Source: [Bacillus] selenitireducens MLS10 (GTDB lineage: Bacteria > Bacillota > Bacilli > Bacillales > Salisediminibacteriaceae). From it: a stretch of DNA of 64,000 nt. The stretch lies in contig NC_014219.1 of assembly GCF_000093085.1 (NCBI RefSeq), forward strand, positions 496,001 to 560,000, in the 5' to 3' direction. Shown piece by piece: positions 16,744 to 25,458 of this stretch. Position numbers and translations under genes: made by a program. Each line of letters starts with the position of its first letter. The first letter of the stretch is position 1. The notes under the pieces were generated by a model. The model saw nothing but the letters and a program-made list of their open reading frames with translations, had not been told where the DNA came from and ran no database searches.

Positions 16744-19700
16744 CAGTCACAACGAAACAGGCATCGGCATTCCGTGATGCCCTGAAAGAGCGGATACTCG
16801 TTCTTGACGGTGCCATGGGCACGATGCTTCAAAATGCCAATCTTACCCCTGAACAGTTTGGCGGGGAGGCATATGAAGGATGTAATGAATACCTGAACAT
16901 CACCGCACCGGAGGTCATCCGCACCATTTATCACGATTATCTTGAAGCAGGGGCGGATATCATTGAGACGAATACATTCGGTGCGACGGATCTCGTCCTT
17001 GATGATTATGATCTCGGCCATTTGGCGTATGAGCTGAATAAAGCGGCCGCTTCGATCGCCGTCGAAGAGGCCCGGGCTTTTTCGACGGACTCGGAGCCGC
17101 GGTTTGTCGCCGGTGCGATGGGACCGACGACGAAGTCCCTGTCCGTCACGGGCGGGACGACTTTTGAAGAACTGTCTTCCGCTTACAAAGAACAGGTTGA
17201 GGGCCTTCTTGACGGAGGTGTGGATCTCCTTCTCCTTGAGACGAGTCAGGATATGCGGAATGTGAAAGCCGCCTATACGGCAATTGAAGAGGTCCTGTCA
17301 GAGCGTGATCTCGACGTGCCTTTGATCATTTCCGGTACCATTGAACCGATGGGCACGACCCTTGCCGGTCAGACGATCGAGTCCTTCTATATTTCCCTTG
17401 AACATATGAAACCGACTGTCGTGGGGCTGAACTGTGCGACGGGGCCGGAGTTTATGCAGGATCACCTCCGGAGTCTGTCCGAGCTCTCCACGGGCTTTGT
17501 CCACTGTTACCCGAACGCCGGGCTGCCTGATGAGGAAGGGCATTACCATGAGACACCATCTTCCCTGGCTTCAAAGCTGAGGGACTTTGCCGAGAAGGGC
17601 TGGCTGAATGTCGTCGGCGGCTGCTGCGGCACGACGCCGGAACATATCCGCGCCATGAAAGAAGCCGTGCGGGGCTTTGCGCCAAGGCAGCCGGCACAAG
17701 AGACCCACCACAGCATTTCCGGGATTGAACCGCTGATTTATGATGAGTCGCTTAGACCGATCCTCGTCGGAGAGCGGACGAACGTCATCGGCAGTAAGAA
17801 ATTCAAACGGCTGATCGCGGACGGTAAATTCGAAGAGGCTTCGGAAATCGCCCGGGCACAGGTGAAACGGGGGGCGATGGTTGTCGACGTCTGCCTGGCG
17901 GATCCGGACCGCGATGAGATGGCGGATATGGAACAGTTTCTGCACTATGTCATCAACAAAGTCAAAGTCCCGCTGATGATCGATTCCACTGACGAGCATG
18001 TCATTGAGAAAGCCCTGACGTACTCACAGGGGAAGGCGATCATCAACTCCATCAATCTTGAAGACGGCGAAGAACGTTTCGAAGCGGTCTGTCCGCTGAT
18101 CCGGCGTTACGGCGCCGCGGTGGTCGTCGGGACGATTGATGAAGAGGGCATGGGTGTCTCTGCTGAACGAAAGCTTGCGATCGCCAAGCGCTCCTATGAA
18201 CTCCTGACGGGGAAATACGGCATCGCGCCGGAGGATATCATCTTTGATCCCCTCGTATTCCCCGTCGGAACCGGTGATGAACAGTATATCGGTTCTGCAG
18301 AAGCCACCGTGGAGGGGATCCGTCTCATTAAGAAAGCCTTCCCGCGGACGATGACGATTCTCGGAGTCAGTAACGTCTCCTTCGGTCTCCCGCCCCTCGG
18401 GCGTGAAGTGCTGAATGCGGCTTTTGTTTATCACTGTACGAAAGCGGGACTCGACTATGCCATTGTGAATACCGAGAAGCTCGAGCGGTACGGATCGGTG
18501 TCGGAGGATGAAAAAAAGCTCGCCGATGAGCTCCTCTTCAGAACGTCTGACGAGACGCTTGCCGAGTTCACGGCCTTTTACCGGGCGAAAAAACCCCAGC
18601 AGAAGGTCGAAGCATCCAAGCGTACCCTTGAAGAGCGCCTTGCAAACTATATCATTGAAGGAACGAAAGAAGGTTTGTACACGGATCTTGACGAGGCCCT
18701 TGCAAAGTACCCGGATCCCCTTGACATCATTAACGGTCCTTTGATGGACGGCATGGATGAAGTGGGTAAGCTCTTCAATAACAACGAGCTGATCGTCGCA
18801 GAAGTGCTTCAGTCTGCCGAAGCGATGAAAGCGGCGGTGGCGCATCTCGAGCCGCATATGGAGAAAAAAGAATCCGATGACCGTGGAAAAGGGAAGATTC
18901 TCCTTGCCACCGTCAAAGGGGATGTCCATGACATCGGGAAGAACCTCGTGGAGATCATTCTCTCGAACAACGGCTTTCAGGTCGTGAACCTCGGGATCAA
19001 AGTGGCATCACATGAACTGATTGAAGCGGTGGAACGCGAGGATCCGGACTATATCGGCTTAAGCGGGCTGCTCGTCAAGTCGACCCAGCAGATGGTCATC
19101 ACCGCCAATGACTTGAGAGAGCGGGGCATTGATATCCCGATCCTCGTCGGCGGAGCTGCCTTGACCCGGAAATTCACGGAAACAAAAATCACCCGCCAGT
19201 ACAATGGGCTTGTCCTTTATGCGAAAGACGCCATGAACGGGCTCTCCCTCGCAAACAAGCTCGCCAAACCGGAAACCCGGGATGAACTCGTCGCCGTTCA
19301 GCACGAAAAGCAGCTGAAGCTGAACGAAGCCGAAGCGGCAGGTGACGGGATGGCTAGCAAGGGCAAAACCAATACGGCAACGGCGGATCCGGCACAGTCA
19401 GAAGTGAGCAGGGATCATAAAGTCTATCAGCCGGAGGACTTTGAGCCGCACATTCTCCGTGATTTCCGACTGACCCATCTCCAGCCGTATCTGAATCTCC
19501 AGACCCTTCTTGGCAGTCATCTCGGTGTGAACGGGAACGTCAGGCGAAAGCTTGAAAGCGGGGATGAACGGACGAAAGAGCTTCTCGATAAAGTGAACGC
19601 CCTCATACAAAAAGGGGAACAGGAGAAACTCCTTCGGGCTGACGGGATGTATCAGTTCTTCCCTGCCCAGTCGAATGGGAACGATATTCTGATCTATGAC

Positions 19701-20216
19701 CCGAACGATGAGTCATCGGTCATTGAACGTTTCACTTTCCCGAGACAAACACAGGCGCCTTATATGTGTCTGTCCGACTTTTTGAAAAGTGTGGACAGCG
19801 GGGAGATGGACCGGGTCGGCTTCCTCGCCGTCACCGCAGGGAAAGGCATCCGCAAGCTTGCTGAGGCGGCGAAGGAAAGCGGGGATTACCTCGACAGCTA
19901 CCTCGTACAGGCGGTGGCCCTTGAACTTGCGGAAGGTTTCGCCGAGCGGGTTCATCAGCAGATGCGGGATAAATGGGGATTCTCCGATCCTGTGGATCTC
20001 ACCATGCAGGACCGCTTTTCCGCAAGGTATCAGGGAGTCAGGGTGTCCTACGGCTACCCGGCCTGTCCGAATCTTGAAGATCAGAAGAAGCTGTTCGGGC
20101 TGTTAAAGCCGGAGAAGATCGGCATTGAATTGACGGATGAATACATGATGGAGCCGGAAGCAAGTGTGACGGCGATGGTCTTCTCACACCCGGAAGGGCG
20201 TTATTTCAACGTCTGA
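16740..20216 (+). CDS. metH: Cobalamin-dependent methionine synthase
   Basis: Full-length enzyme (1158 residues) transferring the methyl group of methyltetrahydrofolate to homocysteine through cobalamin. Domain order: homocysteine/zinc domain (about 10-315; LDGAMGTMLQ, GGCCGT), pterin-binding domain (about 340-600; GERTNVIGSKKF), B12 cap and binding domains (about 635-865; GDVHDIGKN with the cobalt-ligand His, SGLLVKSTQQM, GGAALT) and a SAM-dependent reactivation domain (about 930-1158; QGVRVSYGYPACPNL). Last gene of the SAM-riboswitch operon. It implies that the cell makes or imports B12. A linker near 870-900 is low-complexity and probably unstructured. Confidence 0.97.
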   Translation: MTVTTKQASAFRDALKERILVLDGAMGTMLQNANLTPEQFGGEAYEGCNEYLNITAPEVIRTIYHDYLEAGADIIETNTFGATDLVLDDYDLGHLAYELNKAAASIAVEEARAFSTDSEPRFVAGAMGPTTKSLSVTGGTTFEELSSAYKEQVEGLLDGGVDLLLLETSQDMRNVKAAYTAIEEVLSERDLDVPLIISGTIEPMGTTLAGQTIESFYISLEHMKPTVVGLNCATGPEFMQDHLRSLSELSTGFVHCYPNAGLPDEEGHYHETPSSLASKLRDFAEKGWLNVVGGCCGTTPEHIRAMKEAVRGFAPRQPAQETHHSISGIEPLIYDESLRPILVGERTNVIGSKKFKRLIADGKFEEASEIARAQVKRGAMVVDVCLADPDRDEMADMEQFLHYVINKVKVPLMIDSTDEHVIEKALTYSQGKAIINSINLEDGEERFEAVCPLIRRYGAAVVVGTIDEEGMGVSAERKLAIAKRSYELLTGKYGIAPEDIIFDPLVFPVGTGDEQYIGSAEATVEGIRLIKKAFPRTMTILGVSNVSFGLPPLGREVLNAAFVYHCTKAGLDYAIVNTEKLERYGSVSEDEKKLADELLFRTSDETLAEFTAFYRAKKPQQKVEASKRTLEERLANYIIEGTKEGLYTDLDEALAKYPDPLDIINGPLMDGMDEVGKLFNNNELIVAEVLQSAEAMKAAVAHLEPHMEKKESDDRGKGKILLATVKGDVHDIGKNLVEIILSNNGFQVVNLGIKVASHELIEAVEREDPDYIGLSGLLVKSTQQMVITANDLRERGIDIPILVGGAALTRKFTETKITRQYNGLVLYAKDAMNGLSLANKLAKPETRDELVAVQHEKQLKLNEAEAAGDGMASKGKTNTATADPAQSEVSRDHKVYQPEDFEPHILRDFRLTHLQPYLNLQTLLGSHLGVNGNVRRKLESGDERTKELLDKVNALIQKGEQEKLLRADGMYQFFPAQSNGNDILIYDPNDESSVIERFTFPRQTQAPYMCLSDFLKSVDSGEMDRVGFLAVTAGKGIRKLAEAAKESGDYLDSYLVQAVALELAEGFAERVHQQMRDKWGFSDPVDLTMQDRFSARYQGVRVSYGYPACPNLEDQKKLFGLLKPEKIGIELTDEYMMEPEASVTAMVFSHPEGRYFNV

Positions 20217-20237
20217 CGGGGGTGTGTAAACATGTGA

Positions 20238-20287
20238 AAAAGAGCGGACGAATGATTGAAAAAGATCATTTGGTCCGCTCGTTTTTT
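20238..20287 (+). terminator. Terminator of the methionine operon
   Basis: GAGCGGAC-AATGAT pairs with ATCATT-GTCCGCTC around a short loop, followed by GTTTTTT. Confidence 0.9.
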
Positions 20288-20340
20288 CGTGCTAAAATGA
20301 TGAAGTGTGAATGTAAGCATGTAAAGGAGTGTTTGTGAAG

Positions 20341-21273
20341 ATGAGCGAAGAAAAAGTATTGATTTTCGGTCACCGGAATCCGGATACCGACACGATCTGT
20401 TCGGCTCTGGTGTATGCGGATTTGAAAACGAAGCTTGGTGAGAACGTGGAAGCCGTCCGCCTCGGTGAAGTGGGTGCGGAGACGCAGTGTGCCCTCGATA
20501 CATTCGGTGTCACGGCGCCAAGGATGATGGAGCACGTCAGTGACGAAGCTTCAAAGGTGATTCTTGTGGATCATAATGAGCGTCAGCAGAGTGCGGAAGA
20601 TATCGATCAGGTACAGGTCACGGAAGTCATCGACCATCACCGGATTGCGAACTTTGAGACGGACAGCCCGCTGTATTACCGGGCGGAGCCGGTTGGATGC
20701 ACGGCGACGATCCTGAACAAGATGTACAAAGAACATGGTGTCGAGGTGTCCAAAGAGATGGCGGGCCTGATGGTCTCCGCGATCATCTCAGACTCCCTTC
20801 TCTTTAAATCACCGACATGCACGGATGAAGACTTGGCAGCGGCGAAAGAGCTTGCACCAGTCGCCGGTATCGATCTTGACGAATACGGTCTTGAGATGCT
20901 GAAGGCCGGAGCGAACATGGCGGAGAAAACGCCGGAGCAGCTAATTACGCTTGACTCGAAGGAGTTCGCCATGGGGGATGTGAAAGCGGTCATCGGTCAG
21001 GTGAACGTCGTGGATGCAGGAGATGTCCTCGATCGCCAGGCAGCGGTTGAAGAAGCGATGCAAAAAGAAGTGGAGAGCCGCGGTCTCGGGCTCTATATGC
21101 TCGCGGTGACGGACATCCTCAACAGCAACTCCATTGCCCTTGCTGTAGGTGATAAGAAAGAAGCTATTGAACAGGCCTTTGATGTGCGCTTTGAAAACGG
21201 ACAGGCGACGCTTGAAGGCGTGGTATCACGGAAGAAACAGATTGTCCCGCCATTGCAGAAACTGCTCGGTTAA
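20341..21273 (+). CDS. ppaC: Manganese-dependent inorganic pyrophosphatase
   Basis: Cytosolic family II pyrophosphatase of 310 residues that hydrolyses PPi and pulls biosynthetic reactions forward. Motifs of the DHH phosphoesterase family: [33 protein letters not shown] (DHH) and [18 protein letters not shown], with C-terminal DHHA2 residues [10 protein letters not shown]. The start is the ATG giving [11 protein letters not shown], matching homologues; AAGGAG lies 11 bases upstream and in-frame GTG codons are closer. Single-gene unit between two terminators. Confidence 0.96.
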   Translation: MSEEKVLIFGHRNPDTDTICSALVYADLKTKLGENVEAVRLGEVGAETQCALDTFGVTAPRMMEHVSDEASKVILVDHNERQQSAEDIDQVQVTEVIDHHRIANFETDSPLYYRAEPVGCTATILNKMYKEHGVEVSKEMAGLMVSAIISDSLLFKSPTCTDEDLAAAKELAPVAGIDLDEYGLEMLKAGANMAEKTPEQLITLDSKEFAMGDVKAVIGQVNVVDAGDVLDRQAAVEEAMQKEVESRGLGLYMLAVTDILNSNSIALAVGDKKEAIEQAFDVRFENGQATLEGVVSRKKQIVPPLQKLLG

Positions 21274-21280
21274 TACGTCA

Positions 21281-21320
21281 AAAAACGCTTCATGCCTTCC
21301 GGGGCATGAAGCGTTTTTTT
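21281..21320 (+). terminator. Terminator of ppaC
   Basis: AAACGCTTCATGCC / GGCATGAAGCGTTT with a T run. The stem is A/T-flanked on both sides, so it may also act on the convergent AraC gene. Confidence 0.9.
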
Positions 21321-21330
21321 AGTGGTCCGG

Positions 21331-22209
21331 TTACTCCGGTTTCGGTCTGACGGGGATCCGGATCTCGCTTTCCACCTCAGGGACAGAGAGGGCGTCTGTG
21401 AGCATCACGAGCACTTCAGGACCTTCTGCGAGTTCATAGGCAGCGGTCGGGAACCAGTCGGAGTAAATCCGGCCCCAGGTGTTTTGGAGCGTTTCAGGAA
21501 ACGGACCGGATGACGTGAAGACGGCCCACTGTGAGGCTGAAACCGGCAGTGTTTCAAACGCATGCGGGACGTCTTTCCTTGTTGCCGCTGCGATGTACTG
21601 ATCGAGCTGGCCCTGTTCGTCCATCCACCCTTCAGAGAACTTGGCGGAAGCCTGGATGAGCCCTTTCGGTTCAAGATCACTCAAAGCAAGGAGCTGTTCG
21701 ATTTTTCTTCCTTTCAATGACTCTCACATAGCGGCAATTTCCGGGTTCTCTCCTTCAAACTGAATGGATACGCGCTTTGAGACTTCGGCGATCTGAAACG
21801 CCGGGAGGTCGGTCATTCGGTAATTCATGTGCATTCCTCCCTGAATCGTCATGTGAAGGAACACAGGCGGATACCAGTTGAACGAAGCACCATCCGTTTT
21901 TCCTCCTGTGGGCGTCACGCCGTGAAAGTGGGAAAATGCCCGGGTGAAAGCGTCAGCAGAATGGTAGCCGTATTTCAGGGCAAGATCGATGATCTTTGCA
22001 TCACCTTCCCGAAAGTCTTCCGCTGCTCGGGACAGGCGTCTCATCCGGACGTAGGCCGAAATCGTTTCACCGACAAGAAACGGAAATATCCGTTTCAAAT
22101 GGTACTCGGAGCAACCGGCGATGCTTGCGAACTTTTGATAATCCGGTTCCTCGAGCAGAGGGTTTTCCAAGTGCTGAATGGCTTTATTAAGGCGCGTCAA
22201 AGGATCCAT
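21331..22209 (-). pseudogene. AraC-family regulator with GyrI-like effector domain, interrupted by in-frame UGA
   Basis: Reads as one 292-codon protein apart from a UGA at 21724-21726. The AraC HTH domain (about 1-105; FASIAGCSEYHLKRIFPFLVGETIS, IDLALKYGYHSADAFTRAFSHFHGVTP) is followed by a GyrI-like ligand-binding domain (FQIAEVSKRVSIQFEGENPEIAAM, stop, ESLKGRKIEQLLAL, WAVFTSSGPFPETLQNTWGRIYSDWFP). Homologues, as I recall them, have Trp after NPEIAAM, so UGG has probably become UGA. No SECIS-like hairpin follows. Without readthrough, the product is a DNA-binding half of 162 residues. ATG chosen six bases after GGAGGG. A sequencing error is possible. Confidence 0.85.
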
Positions 22210-22285
22210 GGTCATCCCTCCTTGACCATTACTCTAACACAGTCATGCTGCAGGAAACCCTGCATCAGGTGCACCGTTGTTAACG

Positions 22286-22341
22286 AGTGCAAAAAAACAG
22301 GCACCGTCCTGCGGGTTTCCCCATACAGGCCGGTGCTTGTC
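22286..22341 (-). terminator. Terminator of the thioredoxin-like gene
   Basis: On the minus strand ACAAGCACCG pairs (one mismatch) with CGGTGCCTGT, enclosing an inner CCTGT..GCAGG stem, followed by TTTTTTT. Confidence 0.75.
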
Positions 22342-22351
22342 AATGGATGGT

Positions 22352-22780
22352 TTAAGGGGTGAAGATGTCCCCGGCAGGCACGTAGCCGACAATCCGGTCG
22401 ATCTCCTCGCCGTTTTCCATGAGGAGCGTCGTCGGAACACCTTCAATCCCGTAAGTCTCCCATACGTTTGCGTTCTCATTCAGACTGGCGTTGATTTTGT
22501 AGAGGGGATAGGTTCCCTCGCTTCTTGCTTCGTACGTCTGGATTTCAGGCATGTACTGGATGCAGAACTTGCATTCTGGGCTGTGCACATATAAGAGAAA
22601 CCGCTCATCATCAATGTCATCAATGCCGTTGTAGAGAACCTCATTTTTCTGATAAAAGGCCTTTGCCGATTCATCAAGGTCGCTGTAATACTGATCGGTG
22701 GATGCACTGCTGTTGGAGCCGCAGGCGAAGAGAACGGCAGACAGGATCATGATGATGGCAGGGAACAGGATACGTTTCAT
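22352..22780 (-). CDS. Thioredoxin-like lipoprotein
   Basis: Exported lipid-anchored thiol-disulfide protein of 142 residues. The signal peptide ends in the lipobox VLFACG. The thioredoxin-like domain carries the active site SPECKFCIQY (CxxC), the pre-cis-Pro segment GIEGVPTTLLMENGE and a short C-terminus. It probably acts outside the membrane on disulfides or as a reductant. The start is the second Met (MKRILF), the first being two codons earlier. Monocistronic, with its own terminator. Confidence 0.85.
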   Translation of the reverse strand: MKRILFPAIIMILSAVLFACGSNSSASTDQYYSDLDESAKAFYQKNEVLYNGIDDIDDERFLLYVHSPECKFCIQYMPEIQTYEARSEGTYPLYKINASLNENANVWETYGIEGVPTTLLMENGEEIDRIVGYVPAGDIFTP

Positions 22781-22920
22781 AGCCACTCACTCCAAGCTTT
22801 TGTCATGGATGTTTCTGACTTTACTGTACCATACTCCATTCCATGAGGTTGTGACAATAACGGAACAAATAATTTACTTAAAATGGATAAAATGATGGAG
22901 AGAGTGAATAATTCGAAGAC

Positions 22921-22950
22921 AAAAACCGGCAGTAAGTTCACTGCCGGTTA
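22921..22950 (-). terminator. Terminator of the amino-acid permease gene
   Basis: AACCGGCAGT / ACTGCCGGTT on the minus strand followed by TTTTG. It overlaps the permease stop codon. Confidence 0.85.
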
Positions 22951-23631
22951 AAGCTCGCCATAGCGGGCAAAGCGTTTCTCCAGATAGTTCTGCAGCTGGG
23001 TCATCAGCGTACAGATCACCCAGTAAATCATGGCAACGAGAATGAACATTGTCATGTAATCCATCTCCCGGCCGGCAACGATCCTCGACATCTGAAAGAT
23101 CTCAGGGACGGTGATCATCGCGGCAAGGGATGAGGCTTTAATGAGATCAAGCAGCACGTTCGTGAGCGGGGGAACGGCGATCCGCGATGCCTGAGGAAGG
23201 ACGACCTGCCGCATCATCTTCGTGTAGCTCAGTCCAAGGGATCGTGCGGCTTCCCATTGTCCCTTCGGTACGGCGTCAATCGCTGAGCGGTTGATTTCCG
23301 CCATATAGGCTGCACTGTTAAAGCTGAAGCCGATAATGGCGGCATTCACTGCCGTGAACTCAATCCCGATATAAGGAAAGCCAAAATAGAGCATGAACAA
23401 AATGATCAGAATCGGCACACCCCGCATGAAGGAAATGTACATCCGTGCAGGAATTTGCAGATAGAGGTGTCCGGACTGTCTTGCCAGTGCGAGAAAGAGA
23501 CTCATCACAAGACCGAGCACCATGCTGATCAGCGAAATATAGAGCGTCAGCGTCAGTCCTTCGAGGACTGTGGGCAAAGCCCGCCAGGCGAGGGCGGGAT
23601 CGAAGATATACTGCCATTCAATCTGGCTCAT
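22948..23631 (-). CDS. Polar amino-acid ABC transporter permease
   Basis: Inner-membrane permease of 227 residues of the His/Glu/Gln/cystine (HAAT) family, with five or six helices. Signature: the EAA-like loop GQWEAARSLGLSYTKMMRQVVLPQA and the N-terminal TLYISLISMVLG segment. The start MSQIEW is chosen because AAGGAG lies nine bases upstream. It follows the binding-protein gene after a hairpin. No ATPase gene is adjacent, which is unusual: the complex must borrow one from elsewhere. Substrate (cystine, glutamine or other) not determinable. Confidence 0.9.
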   Translation of the reverse strand: MSQIEWQYIFDPALAWRALPTVLEGLTLTLYISLISMVLGLVMSLFLALARQSGHLYLQIPARMYISFMRGVPILIILFMLYFGFPYIGIEFTAVNAAIIGFSFNSAAYMAEINRSAIDAVPKGQWEAARSLGLSYTKMMRQVVLPQASRIAVPPLTNVLLDLIKASSLAAMITVPEIFQMSRIVAGREMDYMTMFILVAMIYWVICTLMTQLQNYLEKRFARYGEL

Positions 23632-23653
23632 CAGGAACCACTCCTTCAAAAGA

Positions 23654-23683
23654 GCACCGGAGAACAGATTGTTCTCCGGTGTC
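23654..23683 (-). terminator. Intercistronic hairpin between binding protein and permease
   Basis: Stem ACCGGAGAAC / GTTCTCCGGT with loop AATCT, followed on the minus strand by TCTTTTG. The weak T run suggests partial termination or 3'-end protection, giving more binding protein than permease. Confidence 0.65.
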
Positions 23684-23718
23684 AGCTGTGATGGGAATCA
23701 TGAACGTCCGTTTACTGT

Positions 23719-24600
23719 TTACTCGTCGTCGAAATCGACATCCGGCTCCTGGGAGACGTCCTGACCGCCAAAGAACTGTTCGGACAGGGCGGTAATCGTG
23801 CCGTCTTCCATCATCTCTGCGATAACGCGGTTCAGCTGTTCCTGGAGCTCGTGGCTGTCTTCTTTCATGATCATGGCCTGATTGTTCGGGTGATAGAAGA
23901 GGTCAGGGTGAATGACCACATCGATTTCAGGCAGAGCCTCAATGGCCAGGGACTGCAGGTAAAAGTCATTCATGACGACGTCGAGACGGCCGTTCTCAAT
24001 GTCTCTTAAGTACGTGTCATTGGTGACATTCTCATAAGTGACGCCTTCTGCGCCATAGCTTTCAGCGATTTGCATGTAGATGGTTGTTGCTGCGCCGCCG
24101 TGCTTTTTCCCTTCAAGGTCTTCGAGCGTTTCGATGCCGGAGAAATCATCAGGACGGACGATCATCGCACCGTAGGAGAATTTATAGGGATCCGTGAACA
24201 GAAAGCGCTCTTCACGATCCTCGTTGATGTCGATATCATTGACGGCGAGATCCACCTGACCGCTGTTGATGGAGGTGAGCATCCCGTCAAAGCCCATTTC
24301 GGTGAATTCCACCTCAAGGCCAAGGCGTTCAGCGGCTTCCCGTGTGACTTCCACTTCAAAGCCCGTGAGGCCCTCATCTTCATCGTGGAAGGATGTCGGG
24401 TAGAGTGTCCCGGAAGTGGCCACAGTGAGAACCCCGCTCTCCTCGATCTCATCCCAGCTGCTTGGTTCGCCGCCTGTATCGTTGTCAGAAGCGGTCTCAT
24501 TGCCGTCTCCGTTCCCGCAGGCTGTAAGCAACAGACCGGTTGTGAGGACCGCTGCTGCTGTTTTGAAAAAAGGCATTGTTTCGTTTTCCATGTGACTCAT
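23719..24600 (-). CDS. Amino-acid ABC transporter substrate-binding lipoprotein (family 3)
   Basis: Lipid-anchored binding protein of 293 residues for a polar amino acid. The signal peptide ends in LLLTACGNG, then comes an acidic linker. The SBP_bac_3 fold is seen in ESGVLTVATSGTLYPTSF, LTGFEVEVTREAAERLGLEVEF, GQVDLAVNDIDINEDR and FTDPYKFSYGAMIV. The C-terminal tail is strongly acidic (EPDVDFDDE). AAGGAG lies two bases from the first ATG; the ATG three codons later has a spacing of eleven, so the true start may be there. Closest in pattern to cystine/glutamine binding proteins; the ligand is uncertain. Confidence 0.9.
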   Translation of the reverse strand: MSHMENETMPFFKTAAAVLTTGLLLTACGNGDGNETASDNDTGGEPSSWDEIEESGVLTVATSGTLYPTSFHDEDEGLTGFEVEVTREAAERLGLEVEFTEMGFDGMLTSINSGQVDLAVNDIDINEDREERFLFTDPYKFSYGAMIVRPDDFSGIETLEDLEGKKHGGAATTIYMQIAESYGAEGVTYENVTNDTYLRDIENGRLDVVMNDFYLQSLAIEALPEIDVVIHPDLFYHPNNQAMIMKEDSHELQEQLNRVIAEMMEDGTITALSEQFFGGQDVSQEPDVDFDDE

Positions 24601-24804
24601 CTCTCCTTAATGAAATGTGCAAATTAAAACCGTTTAAACCATACCATAAAGGTTGGTTTTGGTGCAATAACAATGTGTCCACAGTGAAAAAACGGGACGA
24701 AATGAATTATAAAAAACTTGTACAAATGAGGAGTATCATTTATGCAATTGGGGTATCAGTAGGTAGACAACCGTCAGGACGCCGAAACAAGAGGGAGCTG
24801 GAAC

Positions 24805-25380
24805 ATGAGCCGAAAAAAAACCATTGACCGTGTGGACTTATATACAGCCACGGAAGAGCTGATTCTTGAAGAAGGATACAGTTCCTTTCATTTTAAAGCC
24901 CTTGCAGAGCGGCTCGGTGTCGCGAGAAGCACGATCTATAATTATTATGACAAGAAAGAAGAACTCATCACGGACTATATGATTCACCTGCTCGCCCGTT
25001 CCGTCGAGCGAATCGATGACACGGCGCATGATCCTGAACCGGTCAAAGGGCTGATCAGGCTGTGGTCACGCTACGCACATATTCATCAAATGCTCCAGAT
25101 CATGCCGTATATCGATCAGGAAGCCTCCGATAAAGTGAAGGAGAACGTCAGACGCATGTTTCAGCTATTCATGGAGATGAAAGAAAAGATCGGCGTGATT
25201 CTGACCACCGGTGAAGAAGCAACGAAGATCAGACAGGATGTGTCCCTCTCCACCCGGATCGGCTTTATCATGGCCACGGTCCAGATCCCCATTCAGGGCA
25301 TGACGGAAGAAGAGTGGGTGGATGAGGTTTATACCATATTGCGGGACGGGCTTTATACAAAACCGACAGATACCCGGTAA
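24805..25380 (+). CDS. TetR-family transcriptional regulator
   Basis: A 191-residue repressor. The N-terminal helix-turn-helix (about 8-55) includes FKALAERLGVARSTIYNYYDKKEELITDYM. The C-terminal ligand domain shows no recognised subfamily. The gene lies 78 bases before the RND pump in the same direction, with a palindrome in the gap, so it most likely controls the pump and itself in response to a pump substrate. GAGCTGG precedes the ATG with moderate spacing. Confidence 0.9.
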   Translation: MSRKKTIDRVDLYTATEELILEEGYSSFHFKALAERLGVARSTIYNYYDKKEELITDYMIHLLARSVERIDDTAHDPEPVKGLIRLWSRYAHIHQMLQIMPYIDQEASDKVKENVRRMFQLFMEMKEKIGVILTTGEEATKIRQDVSLSTRIGFIMATVQIPIQGMTEEEWVDEVYTILRDGLYTKPTDTR

Positions 25381-25418
25381 AACTGTGGAAATCAGGCGCC
25401 GGGTTTACTAAAAAAAAG

Positions 25419-25438
25419 AAATGACACTTCTGTCATTT
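25419..25438 (+). promoter_or_regulatory. Palindrome, candidate TetR operator
   Basis: Perfect inverted repeat AAATGACA / TGTCATTT with a four-base spacer (CTTC), 20 bases before the pump's start codon. Size and symmetry fit a TetR dimer site. Binding is inferred. Confidence 0.55.
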
Positions 25439-25458
25439 ACGAAAAGGTGTGAAGACGA

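Noticed and set aside
21724-21726. Second selenocysteine UGA in the AraC-like gene
   Set aside because: The aligned residue is expected to be Trp, not Cys or Sec, no UxxC-like motif is present and no hairpin follows at SECIS distance. A nonsense mutation or sequence error is simpler.
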